Below are positions 1-6,323 of a stretch of DNA of 9,431 nt, one piece after another; the first letter of the stretch is position 1, and each line of letters opens with the position of its first letter. The notes under the pieces were generated by a model, which worked only from the letters and a program-made list of their open reading frames with translations, did no database searches and was not told the DNA's origin. This DNA comes from Acidobacteriota bacterium (lineage in GTDB: Bacteria > Acidobacteriota > Terriglobia > Bryobacterales > Bryobacteraceae), in contig VFZQ01000150.1 of NCBI GenBank assembly GCA_016871135.1, positions 1-9,431 on the forward strand, written 5' to 3'. A program made the position numbers and the translations under genes.

Positions 1-351
1 GGGCATGATGCCGCTATACACCGCGACCTTGCCGCCCGGCAGACAGAATGCATTCACTTGCGGCGAGTCGATCAATTTGTAGTCCCAATGAAAACCAGGG
101 TCTTCGGCAACCGCGCTGATCTTCCGGCCGACCTCACGAACCGCGTCGGCCTTGGCGCCGCTGGTGATGACCTGTTCGCGCCGCAAAATCTGCCGGTACG
201 ACTGCAGGCCGAGGGCCGACTCCTGTTCGCGGCTGATGTCGACGATCTGCTTTCGCCCCGTAATCGGCACGGTCTGCCGGTTCGAGAAATAGTAGTAGAT
301 CCCGTACAGCGCGAACAGGACGATCGGAACAAGTCGAAGCCGGCCGCTCAT
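1..351 (-). CDS. M48-family metallopeptidase, N-terminal part (runs off the left edge)
   Basis: The first 117 codons are visible, and the frame is open to the edge of the window. The ATG at 351 is followed by a short basic start and one hydrophobic segment (about residues 7-23, VPIVLFALYGIYYYF), which reads as an uncleaved signal anchor or signal peptide. The soluble part follows, ending in VNAFCLPGGKVAVYSGIMP (about 99-117). This NAF-LPGG-V-VY-G pattern is the conserved strand just before the HExxH zinc helix in M48 peptidases such as LoiP/YggG and BepA. The HExxH itself lies outside the window, so activity cannot be judged. Members are membrane-associated or periplasmic zinc proteases used in envelope protein quality control. 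The start is 4 nt after the DUF937 stop codon, and an AAGG lies too close to the ATG to be a standard ribosome site, so translation is probably coupled to the upstream frame. Confidence 0.85.
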   Translation of the reverse strand, partial: MSGRLRLVPIVLFALYGIYYYFSNRQTVPITGRKQIVDISREQESALGLQSYRQILRREQVITSGAKADAVREVGRKISAVAEDPGFHWDYKLIDSPQVNAFCLPGGKVAVYSGIMP

Positions 352-355
352 ATCC

Positions 356-898
356 TTATCGGTTGGTCATAAACCGGCCGATCATGCCGATTACATCGTC
401 GACCGCCGAGCCGTCGCGATTGGAGTCGAGCAGCGGCGTCAACATCCCCATCAGCCCATCTGCGGACGCGGCCTGGGGCTGCGCTTGCGTCTGTTTACTG
501 AGCCCGCCCATGACCATCGTCGCGACCAGCGGCAGCATCTGTTTCAGCACGTCCGCGCCAATACCCGTCTGCGCCGATGCGTTCGACGCGACTTACCTGC
601 TGACCTCTTTCGAGCCCAGCAGATGGCCCAGAATCCCATTCCCATCGGCGGTTGTTTCTTCACTATTCATCAAGTCCGGGTTGTCGAGGTACTGGCTGTG
701 GTTGCCACCCGTGAGCGCGCCGAGCAGTCCGTCGATGCCGCCGTCATTCGACACGTTGCGCTGAATGCCCGCGCCGAGCGCCGGAAGGAGCGCTTGCACG
801 GCGGCCATCGTCTGATTCTCGTCGAGGCCGAATCGCTGCCCCATCTGGCCAACCGCGCCCTACCCGCCGGCGTTCATCAACAGCTCAAGTAAATTCAA
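356..898 (-). pseudogene. DUF937 (YidB-like) protein gene interrupted by two in-frame stop codons
   Basis: Read from a TTG at 898, which has a strong AAGGAG 8 nt upstream, one frame of 180 sense and stop-interrupted codons runs to the TAA at 356-358. It begins MNLLELLMNAGG, meets TAG at codon 13 (860-862), continues GAVGQMGQRFGLDENQ, meets TAA at codon 102 (593-595), then resumes with VASNASAQTGIGADVLKQM. The three pieces line up in order with a typical DUF937 protein: N-terminal LLELLMNAGG, the FGLDE..T..AV..LLPAL region, GILGHLLGSK, VLKQMLPLVATMVMGGL and the C-terminal DGSAVDDVIGMIGRF helix. There is no frameshift. Each stop is one C-to-T change from a Gln codon (CAG, CAA). DUF937 has no established function. 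The central piece (ATG at 844) and the last piece (GTG at 550) could only be made by re-initiation. The neighbour downstream is the M48 peptidase gene. Confidence 0.8.
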
Positions 899-906
899 AG
901 TGGTTT

Positions 907-912
907 CTCCTT
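907..912 (-). promoter_or_regulatory. Ribosome binding site of the DUF937 gene
   Basis: On the minus strand AAGGAG stands 8 nt before TTG at 898. It is the best Shine-Dalgarno match noted in this window. It decides the start: the TTG opens a peptide matching the usual DUF937 N-terminus, whereas the later ATG at 844 has no such site and would lose the conserved first helix. The 54 bp between this gene and the stop of the upstream gene (899-952) are AT-richer than their surroundings. I find no convincing -35/-10 pair or terminator hairpin in them. Confidence 0.75.
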
Positions 913-952
913 GGGGTAGATGTTGATTTTACGACTTTTGTTTCAACGAATG

Positions 953-2152
953 TTAGGCGCCCGGCCATCCTTGGTTACAAAAATGAGACCCTCGCGGCGG
1001 TTGATACCGAATCGCAGAGAGTTCTGGAGTCTCAATCCGCTTGTGGCCCAGGATTCGCGACTCCAGTGCGTAGTCGAGAATGCCGCTTGTTAACAGAGTC
1101 CGTTCCACGGGATAGGACGCCCGGCCTGTTTCGAAGAGTTCTTCGATCTTTTTCACTAGACAGCCGAAGTGGTGATGTGGCCGTCCGTTTTGCAGATGCA
1201 TCAGCGTGGTTAGAGGCCGCGATTGGCCTTCGATGTCGATTGCGATAGTGAAGTCTTGGACGAGTCCCGTCATCAAATACGCCGCGCCTTGGGTGCCGTC
1301 CGCGTAGTCGACGAGGAACACCGAGGGGCTCTTGACAAGGTCTTTCGGATTACCCGGCTTGCGTGTCTTGCTGCGCGAAAGCGCCGCGTCGAACAGCGAG
1401 TCTTTTCCCGCGAAGTCCCAGCAGGCCTGGCCTTCTAAACACTGCACAGCACGCACGCCGGTCTCGCCGCCCTTGCGGCGCTCGGTCATGCATTGCAGCG
1501 ATTCGAGAACGTGAAAACCGTAGATGTCGAGGCCGCTATACGAAATCGCGACCGCATTGCGCTGCCGCGCACCGAGCGGTGCGTCGATCGCCGGAACCCG
1601 GAATGCAACGGGCACAGAACTGCCGGCCAGCATCGGAAACTTCAACTCGCGCGAAATTTCGACCATACGCCGGGCCTGACGGAAACTCCACGACAGATGT
1701 TTGTCGTTGAAGACAGGTACGGAGCGGCGCGATTGGCGGAACACGTCCGTGATTTTCAGGAACATTTCAAAACGCGGGTAGAGTTTTTGCTCCTTGTCGT
1801 TGCTGGGGTAGTCGCCGTGCTCGCCGATCAGGATCACGCCATCGACGTTCAATTTGCCCGTGCCGAGCGTCAGCGCTTCTTCGACGGTCCGGTAGATCGG
1901 CACGTTGAATTTGGCCGCACGTTCGCGGCTCATGTCGGTTTTCGGCACCTGCTCGGTGAACATCGAAACGATTTTTGAGCGCGGGTACGGCGGTTTGTCG
2001 TTCTGTTCGTAACCTTCGAGATACTTGCCGATCACGACGTCGGCGTGGGAGCCGGGACGGTATTCGGTGATTATCGCCGCGATCCGTTTCGGCGGCGCCG
2101 ATTGCGCGACCAGCGCCACGGGCGCGGTGAGTAGCGTTCGACGCGGGATCAT
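953..2152 (-). CDS. Secreted (Tat-type signal) conserved protein with Gfo/Idh/MocA-like features
   Basis: 399 residues from ATG at 2152. This start overlaps the TGA of the thioesterase by 4 nt (ATGA). The same frame is open further upstream to 2473, but that part merely shadows the thioesterase. The N-terminus MIPRRTLLTAPVALVAQSA is a short twin-arginine-like signal, so the protein is probably exported. The mature part starts RIAAIITEYRPGSHADVVIG (23-42) and has VPIYRTVEEAL (84-94), VDGVILIGEHGDYP (103-116) and PVFNDKHLSWS (146-156). The C-terminal YPVERTLLTSGILDYALESR (347-366) resembles the final helices of Gfo/Idh/MocA-type oxidoreductases. The classical GxGxxG nucleotide loop is not evident, so NAD(P) binding is unproven. 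Similar uncharacterised proteins are, to my knowledge, common in Solibacter-like acidobacteria and planctomycetes. The substrate is unknown. It is well supported as a gene, weakly as an oxidoreductase relative. Confidence 0.8.
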   Translation of the reverse strand: MIPRRTLLTAPVALVAQSAPPKRIAAIITEYRPGSHADVVIGKYLEGYEQNDKPPYPRSKIVSMFTEQVPKTDMSRERAAKFNVPIYRTVEEALTLGTGKLNVDGVILIGEHGDYPSNDKEQKLYPRFEMFLKITDVFRQSRRSVPVFNDKHLSWSFRQARRMVEISRELKFPMLAGSSVPVAFRVPAIDAPLGARQRNAVAISYSGLDIYGFHVLESLQCMTERRKGGETGVRAVQCLEGQACWDFAGKDSLFDAALSRSKTRKPGNPKDLVKSPSVFLVDYADGTQGAAYLMTGLVQDFTIAIDIEGQSRPLTTLMHLQNGRPHHHFGCLVKKIEELFETGRASYPVERTLLTSGILDYALESRILGHKRIETPELSAIRYQPPRGSHFCNQGWPGA

Positions 2153-2634
2153 TTGCCGGCCGCCTTCATCGCCAAGCGGTGTTCGCGGCGCAGGCCTGCT
2201 GCGTTGTAGCGGCGCACTTCTTCTTCCGTTTCGGGAATGACCGGTTCGATCGGAACTCGATTTCCATCCTTGTCGATTGCGACGAACGTCAGATAAGCCG
2301 ACGAGGTGTGCTTCACCCCGCGCGTGCGCAGATTTTCGACACTCACTTTCACGCCGACCTCCATGGATGTTCGGAACACGCGGTTCACCTGGGATCGCAG
2401 TATAACGAGATTTCCGATATGGATGGGGTGCAGAAACGTCATGTGATCGACCGATGCCGTCACCACCGGGCATCGCGCGTGGCGTACGGCCGCGAGGGCG
2501 CCGGCAAGATCGACCAGCGCCATGACTTTTCCGCCGAACAACGTGCCCAGCGTGTTCGCGTCGTTCGGCAGCGCGAACTCCGACATCTCCGAGCGGGATT
2601 CGCTGATCTGACGGCCTTTGGTTTCTTGACTCAT
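2149..2634 (-). CDS. Hotdog-fold acyl-CoA thioesterase (YciA/YkhA type)
   Basis: 161 residues from ATG at 2634 (MSQETKGRQISESRSEMSEF), the usual N-terminus for this family. An upstream extension to 2697 is open but would overlap the divergent TPR gene and has no family resemblance. The hotdog core is plain: LPNDANTLGTLFGGKVMALV (22-41) followed by the helix aspartate D42, the expected catalytic acid of YciA-type enzymes. SVDHMTFLHPIHIGNLV (61-77) and the paired strands around 80-120 follow. The charged C-terminal tail (EEEVRRYNAAGLRREHRLA, 137-155) is typical of the acyl-CoA hydrolase subgroup. It should hydrolyse cytosolic acyl-CoA to free acid and CoA, working as a hotdog oligomer; chain-length preference cannot be read here. 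A GAAGGA sits directly against the ATG, too close for normal use, so initiation may rely on a very short leader. The gene overlaps the downstream 399-aa gene by 4 nt. Confidence 0.92.
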   Translation of the reverse strand: MSQETKGRQISESRSEMSEFALPNDANTLGTLFGGKVMALVDLAGALAAVRHARCPVVTASVDHMTFLHPIHIGNLVILRSQVNRVFRTSMEVGVKVSVENLRTRGVKHTSSAYLTFVAIDKDGNRVPIEPVIPETEEEVRRYNAAGLRREHRLAMKAAGK

Positions 2635-2655
2635 TCCTTCTACGATAAATAGAGA

Positions 2656-2967
2656 ATGCCCTCTCGCGCTGAAACCCTTCGCACCATGCTCGATCAAGAC
2701 CCCAAGAATTCCTTCGTGCGCTACGCGCTAGCGATGGATCACGTCACCGGCGGAGACCTGGAGGGCGCGGTGGCCGAGTTCCGCATCCTGCTCGCCAATG
2801 ATGCCAATTACTGCGCCGGTTACTTTCACGGCGGGCAGTCGCTTGAAAAGCTCGGCCGCATCGACGAAGCCGCTTCGCTGTATCGCGACGGAATCGACGC
2901 CACGCGCCGCACCGGAGACGCACATACGCGCTCGGAACTCGAAGCCGCGCTGAGCATGATTGCGTGA
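2656..2967 (+). CDS. Small tetratricopeptide-repeat protein
   Basis: 103 residues from ATG at 2656, with no signal peptide. After a short helix (MPSRAETLRTMLDQDP) come about two TPR units. The first is around residues 17-50 (NSFVRYALAMDHVTGGDLEGA). The second is around 51-84 (YFHGGQSLEKLGRIDEAASL), showing the G-Y/A-G-A-P spacing of TPR helices. A final helix rich in E, L and A ends the protein. TPRs are scaffolds for protein contacts, and no enzyme motif is present. Its start is only 21 bp from the divergent thioesterase start. Its TGA overlaps the GTG of the following fusion gene (GTGA), so the two are almost certainly one transcript with coupled translation, and a partner role for the fusion protein is a reasonable guess. 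The ribosome site is weak (TAGAGA just before the ATG). Confidence 0.85.
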   Translation: MPSRAETLRTMLDQDPKNSFVRYALAMDHVTGGDLEGAVAEFRILLANDANYCAGYFHGGQSLEKLGRIDEAASLYRDGIDATRRTGDAHTRSELEAALSMIA

Positions 2968-5729
2968 TTGCGCCAGCCGAAGCTGCGCGTATCGCGCTCG
3001 CCGAATTTGGGCTGGGCGGAACAGCCACAAGGCTCGACGGCGAGTATGACGACAACTTCTTGCTTGAAACGCCAGAAGCCCAATATGTTCTGAAGATCAT
3101 GCATACGGGTGCCGACGCCGCTGTCGTCGACATGCAGGCCGCGGCGTTGCGGCATCTGGCGAAAGTGCCGCGTGTCATCGGCGAGCCGCGGATTGTGGAC
3201 GGCCGCATCGTATGGCTGCTTAGCTTCGTCGAAGGCCGCCTGTACGCACATGTGCGGCCTCATTCGGAGGCGTTGCTCGAAAGCTTGGGCGCGACGTTGG
3301 CTTCCTATGATACCGGCTTAAAGGACTTCGCGCATCCGGCTTCCCACCGCGCGCTGAAGTGGGATCTGGCGCGAGCGGAGTGGGCGCTGCAGCACGCCGA
3401 TGAGCGTATGTGGCCAATACTTGAGCACTACGTTTCGCATTTGCAGCCGCGGCTTTCTGGCCTTCGCGCGCAGGTGATTCACAACGACGCCAATGACTAC
3501 AACGTCGTCGTGGCTGATGGTGCTGTTACGGGGATTATCGACTTCGGAGACATGCTCCACGCGCCGCTGATCTGTGAAGTCGCCATCGCCGCGGCCTACG
3601 CGTTAATGGGTAATGAAGACGTGCTCGCAGCGCTACGAGCCCTCGTGCGCGGCTATCACCGCGTGCTTCCGCTTCTCGATGACGAACTTGCGCTACTGCT
3701 GCCGCTAATCCAAACCCGCCTTGCCGTGAGTGTCGTCAACAGCACGATTCGCTGCGCGGCCGAGCCGGACAACGAATACCTGCGTGTAAGTGAAGCGCCC
3801 GCCTGTGCGTTGCTCGAAAGGCTTCGTCTGGTTCACCCTCGCCTTGCGCTGTATCATCTGCGCTCCGCTTGCGGCTTGCGTGTCGTGCCTTCCGTTGCCC
3901 TGCCGCGCGCGGTAGCGCCTGTTATTGCCGGTGTCTCGACTGAGATCGTCGATCTCGCGCCGGGATCGGATTGCGAGATCGACCGAGTTACAGGCGGCAT
4001 TGGCCGCTACGCCGAACCGCGGCTCGTTTATACATCCGGACTCTTCGCGCGTTCGTCAGCGCCCACCGCCGAGCGCCGTACGATTCATCTCGGCCTCGAT
4101 CTCTTCGCGCCGGCGGGCACGCCTGTTATGGCGCCGCTCGACGGCGTTGTCCACGCCAAGGCTTTCAACGACGCGCCGCTCGACTATGGCCCGGTTGTCG
4201 TTCTCAAGCACGAAGGTTTCTTCACCCTTTACAGCCATCTGTCGGCGGAAACTCTCTCGTCGATCGAAGTCGGCGACACCGTAAAGGCCGGTCAGCCTTT
4301 CGCGAGTCTCGGCGCGAAGGAGATCAACGGCGGATGGACGCCGCACTTGCACATGCAGGTTCTGCTCGACGATCTCGATGACGCCTGCGATTTTCCCGGC
4401 GTAGCCTATCCGAGCGAGTTCGAAATTTTTCGAGAGCTGTCGCCGGACCCGAATCGGATTCTGCAGCTACCGGTCATCTCCGCGTTCGAAAACGGAAACA
4501 TCGAAGATCTCACGCGGGAGCGCCGCGCCTCGATCGGTCCGAACCTCAGTGTCTCTTACGCAAAACCGATCGCCATGGCACGCGGCTGGATGCAGTATTT
4601 GTACGACACCGACGGCCAGCGCTATCTCGACTTCTATAACAACGTTCCGCATGTCGGCCACTGCCATCCGCATGTTGTTCGGGCGGTTCAGAAACAACTT
4701 GCCACGCTCAACACGAACACGCGTTACTTAAACGAAGCGCTTGCGCGCTACGCTCGCGCGTTGACAGCGAAAATGCCGGAGCCGCTGCGCGTCGTGTTCC
4801 TGACCGCTTCTGGCAGTGAGGCCAACGAACTCGCGATTCGTCTCGCGCGAACCTATACTGGCCGCCGGGACATCGCCGTTATGGCCTCCGGATATCACGG
4901 CCACACCAACACGATGATCGATGTGAGCGAGTACAAGTTCGCTGGGCCGGGCGGGGCGGGAAAACCGGACTGGGTGCGGCTTGTTCCCGTCGCCGATCCC
5001 TATCGCAATCTGGCCGGCTGCGTGTTTCCAGCCGATGCCGTGCGCGGCGCGGCTGCATTCCTTTGTGAGTCATTCCCGAGTGTCGGCGGGCAAATCGTGT
5101 TTCCCGAAGGCTACTTGCAAAGCGCCTACGCCGCGACGCGCGCGGTAGGCGGAGTCTGCATCGCCGATGAAGTGCAGACCGGCTTCGGCCGTTTGGGCTC
5201 GCATTTCTGGGGCTTCGACGCGCACGGTGCACTGCCCGATATTGTCGCGCTCGGAAAGCCGATCGGCAATGGATTTCCCATGGGCGCGGTGGTCACAACC
5301 CGTGCAATCGCTGATGCGTTCGCCAACGGCATGGAGTTCTTTTCCACATTCGGCGGCTCGAACGCGGCCTGCGCCGCGGGACTGGCGGTGCTTGAAGTAA
5401 TCGAACGCGAGGGGCTGCAGGAACATGCGCGAGTGGTTGGCGACCGACTGCTCGCCGGGCTGCGTTCGCTCAACCACGAGCTTATCGGCGATGTCCGTGG
5501 CGCTGGGCTTTTCCTCGGTATTGAATTAGTCGAAGATCGCGAAACCAAGGCGCCCGCGGCGCGCGACGCTGCGCGGCTGGTCAACCGGTTTCGCGATCAC
5601 GGTATCCTGCTTGGCACAGACGGCCCGCTACACAATGTCATCAAGCTGCGCGGCCCGCTGCCACTCACTTTCGATGACGCCGATTTCTTCGTCGAAGTCT
5701 TCGCCAAGCTATTGCGGGAGAACGCGTGA
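2964..5729 (+). CDS. Trifunctional fusion: APH/hydroxylysine-kinase-like kinase, M23 peptidase, class III aminotransferase-fold phospho-lyase
   Basis: 921 residues from GTG at 2964, coupled to the TPR gene; no signal peptide, so cytosolic. Kinase part (about 5-300): ATP-lysine region YVLKIMH (K44), catalytic loop HNDANDYN (H173, D175, N180) and metal motif IIDFGD (D193). M23 part (about 320-500): H375xxxD379, YSH425, H461xH463, i.e. the zinc ligands plus both catalytic histidines expected from LytM. PLP part (about 515-921): FYNNVPHVGHCHPHVV (557-572), SGSEANELAIRLAR (616-629), DEVQTGFGR (D735), and GKPIGNGFPMGAV with Schiff-base lysine K765. NNVxHVGHCHP and the K765 region match the human ETNPPL/PHYKPL phospho-lyases better than true transaminases. 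Kinase homologues include hydroxylysine kinase. The inferred chemistry is amino-alcohol phosphorylation followed by elimination of phosphate and ammonia; the substrate and the peptidase role are unknown. Such fusions occur in other bacteria and are usually labelled simply aminotransferase. Confidence 0.93.
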   Translation: MIAPAEAARIALAEFGLGGTATRLDGEYDDNFLLETPEAQYVLKIMHTGADAAVVDMQAAALRHLAKVPRVIGEPRIVDGRIVWLLSFVEGRLYAHVRPHSEALLESLGATLASYDTGLKDFAHPASHRALKWDLARAEWALQHADERMWPILEHYVSHLQPRLSGLRAQVIHNDANDYNVVVADGAVTGIIDFGDMLHAPLICEVAIAAAYALMGNEDVLAALRALVRGYHRVLPLLDDELALLLPLIQTRLAVSVVNSTIRCAAEPDNEYLRVSEAPACALLERLRLVHPRLALYHLRSACGLRVVPSVALPRAVAPVIAGVSTEIVDLAPGSDCEIDRVTGGIGRYAEPRLVYTSGLFARSSAPTAERRTIHLGLDLFAPAGTPVMAPLDGVVHAKAFNDAPLDYGPVVVLKHEGFFTLYSHLSAETLSSIEVGDTVKAGQPFASLGAKEINGGWTPHLHMQVLLDDLDDACDFPGVAYPSEFEIFRELSPDPNRILQLPVISAFENGNIEDLTRERRASIGPNLSVSYAKPIAMARGWMQYLYDTDGQRYLDFYNNVPHVGHCHPHVVRAVQKQLATLNTNTRYLNEALARYARALTAKMPEPLRVVFLTASGSEANELAIRLARTYTGRRDIAVMASGYHGHTNTMIDVSEYKFAGPGGAGKPDWVRLVPVADPYRNLAGCVFPADAVRGAAAFLCESFPSVGGQIVFPEGYLQSAYAATRAVGGVCIADEVQTGFGRLGSHFWGFDAHGALPDIVALGKPIGNGFPMGAVVTTRAIADAFANGMEFFSTFGGSNAACAAGLAVLEVIEREGLQEHARVVGDRLLAGLRSLNHELIGDVRGAGLFLGIELVEDRETKAPAARDAARLVNRFRDHGILLGTDGPLHNVIKLRGPLPLTFDDADFFVEVFAKLLRENA

Positions 5730-6323
5730 GTCGACAGCGAACTTTTTGTAGTCGCTGAGCGTGCCGCGCACCATCGTCCATTCGCGCCCCAACGAAAAGC
5801 GCACGTCGTATCCCTTTAATCCCTCGGCACCGTATTCGTATCGAAAAAAACTGCCCTTGCGCGCGGCGCTGTCATCGGCCACGATGCGGCACTCATACCG
5901 CCGCAGCGCGCCGCTGGCCGCATCAATCCAGTAAGTGCGTTCCTGATGGCGCCACTCGCTGTCGCGGCCCTTGGCGTCAATTCGAATGAGCGCGCCCTCG
6001 CGCGTCGACGGCGAGAGTTTGAACCCACCATCCAGGCCTTCAAATTTGCCGAAGCGAAACGACGCCGGCGTTTTCTCGCGCACCTCACTCAGGCGCTGCC
6101 ACGCGCCACCTGCGCTCTTCCGCAGCTTCTCGCCGTGTTGCCACAACACTTCATAGCGCTCGGGCTTGCCGCCATTTACAATGACGGTTTCAATCGCCGC
6201 GACATCGTGCTCAAGGACATCAAGATCCCGAGCCTTCTCGAGCAACTCGAAGGCGAGAGGCGTCTCGGCGGCCAGCAGCACGCTAAGACTTAATGATCTG
6301 AGGAATCGGAACGCCGTAGACAT
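5709..6323 (-). CDS. Probable exported protein of unknown function
   Basis: 204 residues if started at ATG 6323, which overlaps the end of the DUF1501 gene by 41 nt. This start provides a plausible signal sequence (MSTAFRFLRSLSLSVLLAA), with basic residues then a hydrophobic stretch. A GTG at 6281, just after the DUF1501 stop, is the alternative but would cut the signal. No Shine-Dalgarno precedes 6323, so the start is uncertain. The mature part is polar and beta-rich, with paired-strand stretches such as RTYWIDAASGALRRYECR, FFRYEYGAEGLKGYDVRF and RGTLSDYKKFAVDSRVLPQ. This pattern recalls LolA-like outer-membrane lipoprotein-sorting folds, where a strand reading YWID..tG precedes a closing SDY-kF motif. 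I do not recognise a named family. Its TAG lies inside the 3' end of the fusion gene on the other strand, a 21-bp tail-to-tail overlap. It is the last gene of the DUF1553-DUF1501 block. Confidence 0.7.
   Translation of the reverse strand: MSTAFRFLRSLSLSVLLAAETPLAFELLEKARDLDVLEHDVAAIETVIVNGGKPERYEVLWQHGEKLRKSAGGAWQRLSEVREKTPASFRFGKFEGLDGGFKLSPSTREGALIRIDAKGRDSEWRHQERTYWIDAASGALRRYECRIVADDSAARKGSFFRYEYGAEGLKGYDVRFSLGREWTMVRGTLSDYKKFAVDSRVLPQ

Noticed and set aside
485..892. 135-aa plus-strand frame covering the broken DUF937 gene
   Set aside because: No recognisable motif, no ribosome site, and Arg/His-rich shadow composition. The minus-strand frame shows clear DUF937 similarity despite the stops.
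356..898. Reassignment of TAG and TAA to Gln in this organism
   Set aside because: TAA and TAG also end the 399-aa, DUF1553, DUF1501 and 204-aa genes at sensible lengths, and no other gene in the window contains internal stops.
899..952. Sigma-70 promoter (TTGAAA or TAAAAT on the minus strand) upstream of the DUF937 gene
   Set aside because: TTGAAA and TAAAAT are only 9 nt apart, and with 17-nt spacing each partner hexamer is a poor match.
2153..2473. Open N-terminal extension of the 399-aa gene, giving a 506-aa frame
   Set aside because: It lies over the well-supported thioesterase gene in another frame, is rich in Arg, Gly and Pro like a shadow, and precedes a proper Tat-like signal that begins at 2152.
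2179..2652. 157-aa plus-strand frame opposite the thioesterase
   Set aside because: Antisense shadow of a conserved hotdog gene in GC-rich DNA, with His/Arg-rich composition and no family motif.
2626..2655. Promoter TTGACT plus GATAAA/TAAATA before the TPR gene
   Set aside because: The spacing is 12-14 nt, too short for a normal -35/-10 pair. Similar hexamers occur by chance.
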